DNA of 64,000 nt from Nitrospirota bacterium (GTDB lineage Bacteria > Nitrospirota > Thermodesulfovibrionia > Thermodesulfovibrionales > Dissulfurispiraceae): NCBI GenBank assembly GCA_009773415.1, contig WSNO01000019.1, positions 1-64,000 of the forward strand. The letters run 5' to 3'. Positions 16,067 through 24,154 of the stretch are shown here, piece by piece. The number at the start of each line of letters is the position of its first letter. Within the stretch, counting starts at the first letter, position 1. A model generated the notes under the pieces. The model had not been told where the DNA came from and ran no database searches. It saw only the letters and a list, made by a program, of their open reading frames with translations. Both the position numbers and the translations under genes were made by a program.

Positions 16067-17308
16067 AGAAATAATCGCTTTCGGAACGACCACGATACCG
16101 CTTGGGCTCACATGAAAGCGCTTTCTGTCTTCTTCCGGATCATAGCCGATGATAGTTTCCGAAGGGATAAAAACGTTCTTGTCTATGATTGCCCGTCTGA
16201 TTTTGCACTTGCGGCCAATCTCGACATTCTCCATCAGGATTGATTCTTGCACTTCTGCCCAGCTGTTGATGCGCACGTTCGGCGAGAGCACGGAGTTCAG
16301 CACCCGGCCGCCGCTGATGATGCACCCGTCGCTGACAATCGAGTCAAGGGCGTGTCCAAGCCTGCCGCCGGGATATTCCTGGGCAAAGACGAACTTGACC
16401 GGCGGACACTGTCGTTGATGTGTACGGATCGGCCAATGCTCGTCATACAGATTCAGCTGAGGATCTACCGATACCAGGTCCATGTTGGCTTCCCAATACG
16501 CATCGATAGTGCCGACGTCGCGCCAGTACTTGGCGTTTTTCTTGTTCTCATCCTGAAAATTGTATGCGAAGACGCGCCCGGTTTTGATCAGTTCGGGAAT
16601 AATGTTCTTGCCGAAGTCATGGCTGGACGAGCTTGCGGCATCTTTTTTCAGTGAATGAATAATGTCGTCGGTATTAAAAAGGTAGATTCCCATTGAAGCG
16701 AGACATTGCCCCGGCTTGCCCGGAATCGTCTTTGGTTCTGCAGGTTTTTCTTCAAAGCCGATAATCCTGCCGTCTTCATCAACCTGCATGACGCCGAAGG
16801 CCCTGGCAGAGTCTGTGTCGACCTCAATAGCCGCAATAGTGGATAGCGCGCCGTGTTGAATGTGAAAATCGAGCATTTCGGAGTAATCCATCTTGTATAT
16901 ATGATCGCCGGAAAGCACAAGGAGGTAGGGCAGGTTGATTTTTTCGATGAAAAAGATATTCTGGAAGACGGCATCGGCGGTTCCCGAGTACCACCGCTCG
17001 CCAACCTGCTGCTGCGCCGGAACGGTGTAGATAAACTCGCCCAGTTCCGGTGAAACAAGGCGTTGCCAGCCGAGTTGGACGTGACGGTCAAGCGACAGGG
17101 ATTTGTACTGCGTGATAACCGCGATTTTTTTGATAGTGGAGTTGATGCAGTTGCTCAGTGTGAAATCAATAATTCGGTACTTGCCGCCAAAGGGAACAGC
17201 CGGTTTCGCCCGGGGCGTTGTGAGGGGCGCGAGGCGCTCCCCTTTTCCGCCGGCAAGCACGAGTGAAAGAACGCTTCGCGCCTGAGACAGGTGTCCTGTA
17301 AGTGACAT
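16055..17308 (-). CDS. glgC: Glucose-1-phosphate adenylyltransferase
   Basis: A 417-residue enzyme making ADP-glucose for glycogen. The N-terminal nucleotidyltransferase core has LVLAGGKGERLAPLT, KPAVPFGGKYRIIDFTLSN, WYSGTADAVFQNIFF, LVLSGDHIYKMDY and GFEEKPAEPKTIPG; the C-terminal third is a left-handed beta-helix with repeats such as VSDGCIISGGRVLNSVLSP. Residues for the allosteric site are in the same places as in bacterial GlgC, so control by a glycolytic intermediate is likely, though the effector is not readable. A strong promoter lies directly against the ATG. No other glycogen genes are nearby. Confidence 0.96.
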   Translation of the reverse strand: MSLTGHLSQARSVLSLVLAGGKGERLAPLTTPRAKPAVPFGGKYRIIDFTLSNCINSTIKKIAVITQYKSLSLDRHVQLGWQRLVSPELGEFIYTVPAQQQVGERWYSGTADAVFQNIFFIEKINLPYLLVLSGDHIYKMDYSEMLDFHIQHGALSTIAAIEVDTDSARAFGVMQVDEDGRIIGFEEKPAEPKTIPGKPGQCLASMGIYLFNTDDIIHSLKKDAASSSSHDFGKNIIPELIKTGRVFAYNFQDENKKNAKYWRDVGTIDAYWEANMDLVSVDPQLNLYDEHWPIRTHQRQCPPVKFVFAQEYPGGRLGHALDSIVSDGCIISGGRVLNSVLSPNVRINSWAEVQESILMENVEIGRKCKIRRAIIDKNVFIPSETIIGYDPEEDRKRFHVSPSGIVVVPKAIISSLS

Positions 17309-17316
17309 ACGCTGTC

Positions 17317-17345
17317 ACTTTAACAGGAAAAACCGCACGTGTCAA
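17317..17345 (-). promoter_or_regulatory. Strong promoter abutting glgC
   Basis: On the minus strand a perfect TTGACA (17340-17345) and TAAAGT (17317-17322) are 17 bases apart. Only eight bases separate the -10 hexamer from the glgC ATG at 17308, so transcription would begin at or one base before the start codon. Confidence 0.6.
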
Positions 17346-17462
17346 TTGCGTGGACTATTCTCTGCAGGGAAAAGCCGGAAGCATGCTGTGATGACGTTCC
17401 GACTGGAAAATTGAAGGATTTGTCTGATAAAATAATCATTGACTTTTTCAAAGGGGGCCTGC

Positions 17463-18197
17463 ATGAAAGGACAGACAGCACTTATCACCGGAGCAGGGCG
17501 TGGAATCGGCAAGGCTATTGCTGAAGCCCTCGCAAAGAAAGGCGTGAATATCGCTGTAGCTGATGTTAATCTTGAGATTGCTCAGGAGTCGGCGGCAGAT
17601 CTTGCCAGGCTTGACGTCAAGACCATCGCCCTGAAAGTGGATGTTGCGAACGCGGCAGACGTTGCCGCCATGTTTGACGGAACGGTCAAGGCATTCGGCA
17701 AGGTAGAAATTCTTGTGAACAATGCCGGCATTACCCGCGACGGTCTGCTGATGCGCATGAAAGAGGAAGACTGGGATGCTGTTCTGAACATTAACCTCAA
17801 GGGAGCGTTTCTCTGCTGCCGTGAGGGAATCAAGGTCATGGCAAAGCAGCGTTACGGCCGCATCATTAATATCGCGTCCGTTGTTGCCTTTATGGGGAAC
17901 CCGGGACAGGTTAATTACAGTGCGTCAAAAGCCGGTCTTGTTGGTCTGACGAAGACGGCAGCCAGGGAATATGCGAGCCGCGGCATTACCGTCAATGCGG
18001 TTGCCCCCGGCTTCATTCAGACGGCAATGACTGATGCATTGCCTGAGAACGTCAAACAGGACATGATGAAAGCGATCCCGATGAGCAGGTTCGGGACTTC
18101 TGATGACGTTGCCAACGCTGTTGTATTTTTTGCCTCGCCGGAGAGCACCTATGTTACCGGACAGGTGATTCACGTCAACGGCGGCATGTATATGTAG
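17463..18197 (+). CDS. fabG: 3-oxoacyl-[ACP] reductase FabG
   Basis: A 244-residue short-chain dehydrogenase that reduces 3-oxoacyl-ACP with NADPH in fatty-acid elongation. The cofactor motif TGAGRGIGKAIA is at the N-terminus, NNAGITRDGLLMRMKEEDW near residue 85, the catalytic serine near 137, and YSASKAG near 150. The C-terminal YVTGQVIHVNGGMYM is diagnostic of FabG. The ATG at 17463 has AAAGGGGG seven bases upstream; a start eight codons earlier would read through this site. It heads a fabG-acpP-fabF-rnc cluster, the usual order in Gram-negative bacteria, with fabD and plsX-type genes absent. Confidence 0.95.
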   Translation: MKGQTALITGAGRGIGKAIAEALAKKGVNIAVADVNLEIAQESAADLARLDVKTIALKVDVANAADVAAMFDGTVKAFGKVEILVNNAGITRDGLLMRMKEEDWDAVLNINLKGAFLCCREGIKVMAKQRYGRIINIASVVAFMGNPGQVNYSASKAGLVGLTKTAAREYASRGITVNAVAPGFIQTAMTDALPENVKQDMMKAIPMSRFGTSDDVANAVVFFASPESTYVTGQVIHVNGGMYM

Positions 18198-18239
18198 CAA
18201 GGGTAGAAAAAAAGAGCTCGTTCAACGTAAAATATTTAC

Positions 18240-18264
18240 TTCGCGCTCTGGTTAGGAGCGCGAA
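18240..18264 (+). promoter_or_regulatory. Stable hairpin in the acpP leader
   Basis: TTCGCGCTC (18240-18248) and GAGCGCGAA (18256-18264) form a perfect nine-pair stem with a seven-base loop. No T-run follows, so it is not an intrinsic terminator. It lies 21 bases before the acpP ATG, just upstream of the GAGGAGG ribosome site. A role in mRNA stability or processing between fabG and the highly expressed acpP is inference. Confidence 0.5.
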
Positions 18265-18285
18265 CTATTACGAGGAGGTTTCAGA

Positions 18286-18513
18286 ATGGTAGAAGAGAAG
18301 GTAAAAGAGATTATTGCAAAGCAGCTCGGCGTTGATCCGTCCGCGGTTACTCCTGAAGCATCGTTTGTTGAAGACCTCGGCGCTGATTCACTCGATACGG
18401 TTGAGCTTGTCATGGCGTTTGAAGAGGCGTTTAATATCGAGATTCCGGATGAGGATGCAGAAAAGATTACGAAAGTAAAAGACGCAATCGAGTACATCAA
18501 GAATAAAGTTTGA
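18286..18513 (+). CDS. acpP: Acyl carrier protein
   Basis: A 75-residue, acidic four-helix protein that carries growing acyl chains. The phosphopantetheine attachment serine is in [19 protein letters not shown] near residue 36, the universal DSL motif. Length and sequence ([15 protein letters not shown] at the start, [13 protein letters not shown] at the end) match bacterial AcpP closely. A strong GAGGAGG ribosome site precedes the ATG, as expected for one of the most abundant cell proteins. The stop overlaps the fabF start by one base (TGATG). Confidence 0.98.
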   Translation: MVEEKVKEIIAKQLGVDPSAVTPEASFVEDLGADSLDTVELVMAFEEAFNIEIPDEDAEKITKVKDAIEYIKNKV

Positions 18514-19754
18514 TGAGCAGAAGGCGAGTCGTTATCACTGGAATGGGGATGATTTCGCCCCTCGGCATCGGAGTGCAGGAGTCGTGGCACGCCGCGATTG
18601 CCGGCACCAGCGGGGTCGGGAAAATCACGCAATGGGATGCATCTGCCTATCCGGTTCAGATTGCCGCGGAGGTGAAGGGTTTTAATCCCGAGCAGTGGAT
18701 TGAGCCGAAAGAGATCAAGAAGATGGACCGCTTCATTCAGTTTGGGCTTGCGGCAGCCCAGATGGCCATCGATGACTCCGGCTTCAGAATTGCGCCGGAG
18801 AATGCGGAACGTGTGGGAGTCTGTGTCGGCGCCGGCATGGGCGGTCTCGGCTCCATAGAGGCATACCATTCAATTCTGGTCGAGAAGGGCCATCGTCGTG
18901 TTTCTCCATTCTTCATTCCTATGGTTATTATCAACCTTGCAGCAGGCAATATTTCTATCCGCTTCGGCGCAAAAGGTCCGAATGTTTCACCGGTTACCGC
19001 ATGTGCTACCGGAACCCACTCGATTGGTGAAGCATTTCGCTGGATTGAGCGCGGTGACTGCGATATGGTCATCGCCGGCGGTGTCGAATCCACGATAACT
19101 CCGCTCGGCATTGCCGGATTTGCTTCGATGAAGGCGCTTTCTACCCGTAACGATGCGCCTGAGAAGGCGAGCCGCCCGTTTGACAAGAACCGTGACGGTT
19201 TTGTCATGGGAGAAGGTGCCGGCATCCTTATCGTGGAGTCGCTCGAAAGCGCTCTTGCCCGGGATGCGAAGGTGTACGCAGAAATTAGCGGCTTCGGCAT
19301 GTCGGGCGACGCATATCACATGTCAGCTCCGGCGCCGCTGGGAGAAGGCGCGGCCCGCTGTATGAAACTCTCGCTTCAGGACGCGGGGATTGCTCCGGAC
19401 TCGGTGCAGTACATAAACGCGCACGGCACATCGACGCCGTTCGGCGATGAACTCGAGACCGCTGCCGTCAAGACGGTTTTTGGCGAACATGCATACAGGC
19501 TGTGCGTCAGCTCGACAAAATCGATGACCGGCCATCTGCTCGGCGCTGCCGGCGGTGTTGAGGCTATTTTTGCCGTGCTGAGCACCGTCAATGATGTTGT
19601 GCCGCCGACCATGAACATTGAAGAGCCGGATCCGGAATGCGATCTTGATTATGTTCCGAACACGGCACGTCAGTTGGAGGTTCAGTATGCACTTTCCAAC
19701 TCATTCGGATTTGGCGGAACCAATGCCTCTTTGCTTTTCAAGAAATATCGCTGA
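18513..19754 (+). CDS. fabF: 3-oxoacyl-[ACP] synthase II FabF
   Basis: A 413-residue condensing enzyme that elongates acyl-ACP with malonyl-ACP. The thiolase-fold triad is complete: cysteine in [15 protein letters not shown] near residue 165, histidines in [14 protein letters not shown] near 305 and in [15 protein letters not shown] near 342. The C-terminal [15 protein letters not shown] is typical. It begins at the ATG sharing its A with the acpP stop; the ACP and its synthase are thus coupled. A second, more diverged FabF-like protein is encoded at 21.9-23.1 kb on the other strand. Confidence 0.97.
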   Translation: MSRRRVVITGMGMISPLGIGVQESWHAAIAGTSGVGKITQWDASAYPVQIAAEVKGFNPEQWIEPKEIKKMDRFIQFGLAAAQMAIDDSGFRIAPENAERVGVCVGAGMGGLGSIEAYHSILVEKGHRRVSPFFIPMVIINLAAGNISIRFGAKGPNVSPVTACATGTHSIGEAFRWIERGDCDMVIAGGVESTITPLGIAGFASMKALSTRNDAPEKASRPFDKNRDGFVMGEGAGILIVESLESALARDAKVYAEISGFGMSGDAYHMSAPAPLGEGAARCMKLSLQDAGIAPDSVQYINAHGTSTPFGDELETAAVKTVFGEHAYRLCVSSTKSMTGHLLGAAGGVEAIFAVLSTVNDVVPPTMNIEEPDPECDLDYVPNTARQLEVQYALSNSFGFGGTNASLLFKKYR

Positions 19755-20430
19755 GCTTGAAGCGGCATTAGGATACAGTTTCCGCAATGAAGCGTATCTG
19801 GAAGAGGCCGTAACCCATAAATCGTATCAGCATGAACATGCTGAGCGGTCGCATCATTACAATGAACGGCTTGAATTTCTCGGTGACTCAGTCCTCGGGC
19901 TGACCATTGCCGAAACGCTGTTCTCCCTCGAAGCGTCTTTCACAGAAGCCGACATGTCCAAGCTCAAAGCCTATCTTGTGAACAAGACCGTCCTGCATGA
20001 GATCGGCAGAGGCCTTCAGATAGGTCATTATATGCGACTCGGCAAGGGGGAAGAGTCTACCCATGGCCGTCAGAAACAATCCATTCTGGCAAATGCCGTT
20101 GAAGCACTTATTGGTGCTATTTTTCTCGACAGCGGCTATCCGGCAACAAAAGAGGTAATACTGCGTCTTTACGGCAACAGGATTTCCGATGCACTCACCC
20201 AGCGGGAGTGGTATGACTATAAGTCTGCGCTGCAGGAGCATTGCCAGGGATCGTTCGGGGTTCTTCCGGATTACCGGGTAATCAAGCAGGAAGGCGAGGA
20301 ACACAAGAAGGTCTTTACCATCGAGGTCTTTATTCAGGGGCAGACTTACGGCCGGGGCGTCGGCAAAAGCAAAAAAGACGCGCAGATGGCGGCTGCGCGG
20401 GAAGCGCTTTCAAGGATTTCACTCCAATAG
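19723..20430 (+). CDS. rnc: Ribonuclease III
   Basis: A dsRNA endonuclease of about 235 residues that processes rRNA precursors and some mRNAs. The catalytic motif [17 protein letters not shown] lies near residue 50, [16 protein letters not shown] and [17 protein letters not shown] follow, and a C-terminal dsRNA-binding domain covers the last 70 residues ([15 protein letters not shown] to [13 protein letters not shown]). The start is uncertain: the ATG at 19723 is chosen, but an ATG at 19687 has a perfect GGAGG six bases upstream and would add 12 residues. Both start inside fabF. It ends seven bases before the convergent MurC-like gene. Confidence 0.95.
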   Translation: MPLCFSRNIAELEAALGYSFRNEAYLEEAVTHKSYQHEHAERSHHYNERLEFLGDSVLGLTIAETLFSLEASFTEADMSKLKAYLVNKTVLHEIGRGLQIGHYMRLGKGEESTHGRQKQSILANAVEALIGAIFLDSGYPATKEVILRLYGNRISDALTQREWYDYKSALQEHCQGSFGVLPDYRVIKQEGEEHKKVFTIEVFIQGQTYGRGVGKSKKDAQMAAAREALSRISLQ

Positions 20431-20437
20431 GCTCACA

Positions 20438-21844
20438 TCAGCGTTTGCCGTGATTGTACAGCCGGTTTGCGGCAATTGCCGGTTCATCAGCGGGTATTTT
20501 CTGCGCCAGGGCATCGGCAAATTTTGCCAGTGATTCGTCGCGGGCGCCGAATACAACGAAATTGTTCCAAACTCCGGCTTTTTCAAAAACGTCTTCCCTC
20601 GCAATAACCGCTTCGGCGGACTTTCCCGTTGCCCGGACCCCTTTCGCAAGATCGTCGCTCGAGATGTCATGTTGAGCAGTTCCGCCCGCAAAATAAATCG
20701 GAAGCAGCACAAGATGGTCAGAAGGCCGCAAATGCTCGGAAAATGCAGAAATGTATTCGTTTTTCATCATGCGGGTCGGCCCGAACCCGTGCGGTTGGAA
20801 GATATAGCAAATCGCCGGCTTCACTGCCTGCATTGCCCGCATCATGGAAGCGATTTTGTGTGGATTATGCGCATAATCGTCGATTACAAGGCAACGTCCA
20901 TCATTCCGGTGAATGTCGAACCTGCGTTCAATCCCTGCAAATTCCGGAAGAACAGGAGCGATTGCATCAAGTGGAATACCCATTTCCGCAAGACATGCGA
21001 TGCAGGCCAGCGCATTGTAAATGTTGTACATTCCGGGAAGTGAAATCCGGCACCGAACGTTGCGCACCGTAAATTCCGAACAGAGCGGCTGAAGAATGAT
21101 ATTTTCAGCCTGATAGCCGGACGGTCTTTCAATGGAGAATGATGCAAACTGCTCCCGATGCAGTGAAGACAGATTCCGGTCATCCCAATTTATAACAGTG
21201 GTGCCCGATGTGTGCTGAATGAGCGTTTCAAACATAGACGTGGTCTCCCTGACCGAGTGATGGTCAAGATCGAGATTCAGGAGTATCGTACGCTGAGGAT
21301 AATAGTTGACGATGCTGCCGTCCGACTCGCATGCCTCTATGACAAGGGTGTCGGAGTTTCCGGTCAGGGAATTTCCCGGATTGACTGCTGTTCTGAACTG
21401 TTTTACTCGTCCGCCGCCGATGAAATTCGGCTCAAGGTTGAGACGTTTCATAAGATAGGCAAGCATACCCGACACGGTTGATTTTCCGCTCGTTCCGGCG
21501 ACCGCTGTGGTCTGGAACCCAGAGGCTATCTGTGCGAGGTAATCAGGCCGTGCAACCATACGAACACCCAACTGTCGGGCCTTTTCCAGGTCAGGCTGAT
21601 CTGGTTCGACAGCAGTGCTGTAAATAAGAATGTCGAGATCCGGCGTTATCCCTGTGCCATCGGAAGGGAAAAGAGAGATGCCGGCGGCCTGCAGGGTCTC
21701 GAGGGCCGGGTGATCCGGATGACCTGCAAAAGCTCTGTCGGAGCCTGCAACGATATGACCTCGATCGGCCATAAAACGGGCGAGTGCAGAAACGCCGCTG
21801 CCGCCGATGCCCGAAAAGAAGAGATGTTGCGGTATGTTTTTCAT
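20438..21844 (-). CDS. Mur ligase of the MurC/Mpl group
   Basis: A 468-residue ATP-dependent ligase. The N-terminal domain binds UDP (FFSGIGGSGVSALARFM, GSDRAFAGHPDHPALETL), the central domain has the ATP loop AVAGTSGKSTVSGMLAYL near residue 110 and NLDLDHHSVRETTSM, and the C-terminal domain has VIDDYAHNPHKIASMMRAM near 320. These fit UDP-N-acetylmuramate:L-alanine ligase (MurC) or the recycling ligase Mpl. Standing alone, away from other division and cell-wall genes, it could be a second copy or Mpl-like; sequence reading alone cannot decide. It is convergent with rnc, seven bases apart. Confidence 0.85.
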   Translation of the reverse strand: MKNIPQHLFFSGIGGSGVSALARFMADRGHIVAGSDRAFAGHPDHPALETLQAAGISLFPSDGTGITPDLDILIYSTAVEPDQPDLEKARQLGVRMVARPDYLAQIASGFQTTAVAGTSGKSTVSGMLAYLMKRLNLEPNFIGGGRVKQFRTAVNPGNSLTGNSDTLVIEACESDGSIVNYYPQRTILLNLDLDHHSVRETTSMFETLIQHTSGTTVINWDDRNLSSLHREQFASFSIERPSGYQAENIILQPLCSEFTVRNVRCRISLPGMYNIYNALACIACLAEMGIPLDAIAPVLPEFAGIERRFDIHRNDGRCLVIDDYAHNPHKIASMMRAMQAVKPAICYIFQPHGFGPTRMMKNEYISAFSEHLRPSDHLVLLPIYFAGGTAQHDISSDDLAKGVRATGKSAEAVIAREDVFEKAGVWNNFVVFGARDESLAKFADALAQKIPADEPAIAANRLYNHGKR

Positions 21845-21880
21845 CAGGGTTTTATTGTAGTGAAAATGAGGCAGGTTTGC

Positions 21881-23098
21881 CTATCTGCATTTATTAAGAA
21901 TCAGGACTGCGTTGGCTCCGCCAAACCCGAAGGACGATGTCAGGGCATACGTAGCATCCGTTTTTTCCAGTCTGGTAACAAATGAGAGATCGCATTGCGG
22001 ATCCGGGTCGGAAAGGTTGATGGTCGGCGGAATGTATCCATCTGCGAGCGTCATGGCGGCGCATGCCGACTCAAAGGCTGCCGAAGCAGCGAGCATGTGG
22101 CCGGTCATCGATTTGGCAGCGGTGACCGGCAGGGAGCGGCTTCCGAAAACTGAGCGTATGGCCGCGGATTCAACCGCATCGCCTATCGGGGTCGAAGTTC
22201 CGTGGGCATTGACGAAATCAATATCATCAGGATGAAGGTGCGCATCACGGAGAGCTTTCTGGAGAGCATGAATCTGGCTCGAGAGTCGCGGGCGGGTCAT
22301 ATGATAGGCATCGGCAACATTGGCATATCCGACGATCTCGGCATAGATGTTTGCATTGCGTTTTAGCGCCCCGGCATAGTTTTCCAGTACCAGCATACAC
22401 GCTCCTTCGGAGAGGATAAACCCGTCGCGTTTCATGGCAAAAGGGCGGCTGGCATCAGCAGAGGTTCCTGACGAGAGCGCTCCCGCAGCTCCGTACCCTT
22501 TGAAACAAGTTCTGCAGAGCGGAGCTTCGGTTCCGCCGGCCAGTGCAAGAGTCGTTATCCCCGCGCGTATCTGTCTGAATGCCTCACCCAGCGCGTGGAG
22601 GCCGGATGCGCATGCGGTCGATACCCCTAGACATTCTCCCTGTATGCCGAGCATGCCGGCAACGGTCGACGGGGCAAGATACAGGGTCGAAACGGGCATT
22701 ACAAAGGGGGAAAGACGTTTTTTCCCTGTTGCAACCGTTAGTGCTGCTGCTTCGAGTGTGGTGATGCCTGCCCGGCTCGAACCGACAATGACAGAGGCAT
22801 CGCGGAAGAGAGGGGCATGTTTCAGCGTAGTCAGACCTGCATCTTCGGCAGCCATAGATGCAGCCGCTGCCGCAAATGAAACAAAGGGATCGAGAATACG
22901 GGCTTCGCGAGACGGCAAATAAGCTCCGGGTTCAAACCCTTTCAGTTCCCCCGCCAGTTTCCATTTGAGACCGGACGAATCAAAACGTGACAGCGTACTG
23001 ATTCCTGATACGCCCATTTTGAGCTGAGCCCAGGAATCTCTGAATGTTAACCCGAGTGGGGACACCGCCCCGATGCCGGTAATTACTACACGGTGCAT
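21881..23098 (-). CDS. Second FabF-like 3-oxoacyl-[ACP] synthase
   Basis: A 405-residue condensing enzyme related to the FabF at 18.5 kb but clearly diverged. The catalytic set is intact: cysteine in VSTACASGLHALGEAFR near residue 165, histidines in [14 protein letters not shown] near 300 and AKSMTGHMLAASAA near 335; SSFGFGGANAVLILNK closes it. It could be a chain-length variant of FabF or serve a special lipid or polyketide, but no matching ACP, reductase or tailoring genes flank it. The ATG at 23098 is preceded directly by a 14-base palindrome and lacks a ribosome site; a GTG at 23116 is an alternative. It runs divergently from the RodZ-like gene. Confidence 0.9.
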   Translation of the reverse strand: MHRVVITGIGAVSPLGLTFRDSWAQLKMGVSGISTLSRFDSSGLKWKLAGELKGFEPGAYLPSREARILDPFVSFAAAAASMAAEDAGLTTLKHAPLFRDASVIVGSSRAGITTLEAAALTVATGKKRLSPFVMPVSTLYLAPSTVAGMLGIQGECLGVSTACASGLHALGEAFRQIRAGITTLALAGGTEAPLCRTCFKGYGAAGALSSGTSADASRPFAMKRDGFILSEGACMLVLENYAGALKRNANIYAEIVGYANVADAYHMTRPRLSSQIHALQKALRDAHLHPDDIDFVNAHGTSTPIGDAVESAAIRSVFGSRSLPVTAAKSMTGHMLAASAAFESACAAMTLADGYIPPTINLSDPDPQCDLSFVTRLEKTDATYALTSSFGFGGANAVLILNKCR

Positions 23099-23099
23099 T

Positions 23100-23113
23100 G
23101 TAAACCAGTTTAC
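23100..23113. promoter_or_regulatory. Palindrome next to the second fabF start
   Basis: GTAAAC-CA-GTTTAC is a perfect six-base inverted repeat ending one base before the minus-strand start codon. A third GTTTAC at 23123-23128 repeats the right arm 15 bases on. The arrangement suggests binding of a dimeric regulator to the divergent fabF-like/rodZ-like region; the regulator is unknown. Confidence 0.4.
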
Positions 23114-23153
23114 CACAAAGAGGTTTACAGTGGAAATGCCTGCGCCGATTGGT

Positions 23154-23182
23154 TTTCAAAGAGAATACCATTATGGTATATT
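23154..23182 (+). promoter_or_regulatory. Promoter abutting the rodZ-like gene, with an overlapping palindrome
   Basis: TTTCAA at 23154-23159 and TATATT at 23177-23182 are 17 bases apart, and the ATG follows the -10 after seven bases. ATACCAT-T-ATGGTAT, a perfect seven-base inverted repeat at 23165-23179, lies between the two hexamers and overlaps the -10, the classic place for a repressor operator. Confidence 0.45.
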
Positions 23183-23189
23183 CTTAGCT

Positions 23190-24146
23190 ATGGCTTCCTT
23201 TCTGAAGGAAAAAAGAATTGCTTCCGGAAAGCAACTGACCGAAATTGCTGCTGTTACCCGTGTCCGTGCAAACTATCTGAAAGCGATAGAGGAAGAGCAG
23301 TATGATGAATTGCCCATTCCGGTGTATACCAGAGGCTATATTCGTGAGTACGCGAGAGCTCTTGATGTGGATCCTGCGGCCGATCTCCAGCAGTATGAGC
23401 ATTTTCTTGCCGGTTCGGAAAAAGGAGCGGGGTTCCCCGCTTCGCCGTCACCGCGCAACAATACTGCTGTAACGTCAGCTCCTTCGAATGGGGATCCTTC
23501 CCCGGCTGAACCTCCCCGGGTTACACTGACTGCGGAACGAGAGATTCAGCTTGCAGAAACGACATCGGGTGGGCGCTCTTTAAAGACGTCGCTCGCTTTT
23601 TTTGCTGTGCTTGTCATCGTGGGAGGAATAGTGCTGTATCAGATGTTTGGAGCATCCTCTTTGCCTGTACTCCAGAATCCGAAGCCGGATGTGATTCTCA
23701 AAGAACCTGTTGTCATCAGGACTTCGGATGCACCGGCAATGCCGGCCGACCCGCAGACTCCCCAGTTGCCGGCAGCCGCAAAGCCGGAGCCACAGCAGGT
23801 GTCAATTCCCGCGCCTCTTCCGACTGTGCCGCAGCAGAGCGCGGTGCCTGCAGCGCAAAAAACGTCAGGGATCGGAAAAAAACATCAACTTATGATCACG
23901 GCTGTCGATAAAGTCTGGGTGCAGGTTATTCTCGACCGTACTGACAAAAAAGAAATGCTTTTGAATCCTGGCGACACCCAGCGCTTTGATGCGCAGGAGA
24001 ACGTCCGCCTTTGGATTGGCAATGCCGCCGGCCTGAAAATAGCGTTTGATGGAAAAGAGATAGATCATGGAGGCAAAAGCGGGCAGTCGCTCCGGCTGGT
24101 TCTTCCCGAGGCAGCATCTCCGAATCAGCAGCTGCCAGCACAGTAG
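23190..24146 (+). CDS. rodZ: RodZ-like helix-turn-helix membrane protein
   Basis: A 318-residue protein with the RodZ plan: an N-terminal helix-turn-helix of the HTH_25 type (residues 1-70, with VTRVRANYLKAIEEEQYDEL and VYTRGYIREYARAL), a Pro/Ser linker, one membrane helix at about 134-152 (FFAVLVIVGGIVLYQMF), a second Pro/Ala-rich linker, and a C-terminal periplasmic DUF4115-type beta domain (from about 235, VDKVWVQVILDRTDKKEMLL). RodZ links MreB to the wall machinery. The start at 23190 matches the conserved N-terminus; it has no ribosome site and may be leaderless. The multihaem cytochrome begins eight bases downstream. Confidence 0.8.
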   Translation: MASFLKEKRIASGKQLTEIAAVTRVRANYLKAIEEEQYDELPIPVYTRGYIREYARALDVDPAADLQQYEHFLAGSEKGAGFPASPSPRNNTAVTSAPSNGDPSPAEPPRVTLTAEREIQLAETTSGGRSLKTSLAFFAVLVIVGGIVLYQMFGASSLPVLQNPKPDVILKEPVVIRTSDAPAMPADPQTPQLPAAAKPEPQQVSIPAPLPTVPQQSAVPAAQKTSGIGKKHQLMITAVDKVWVQVILDRTDKKEMLLNPGDTQRFDAQENVRLWIGNAAGLKIAFDGKEIDHGGKSGQSLRLVLPEAASPNQQLPAQ

Positions 24147-24154
24147 CTTGTCGA

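Noticed and set aside
18513-23098. The two FabF-like genes as part of a polyketide or aryl-polyene cluster
   Set aside because: The first belongs to the ordinary fabG-acpP-fabF set and no ketosynthase partner, dehydratase or tailoring genes flank the second.
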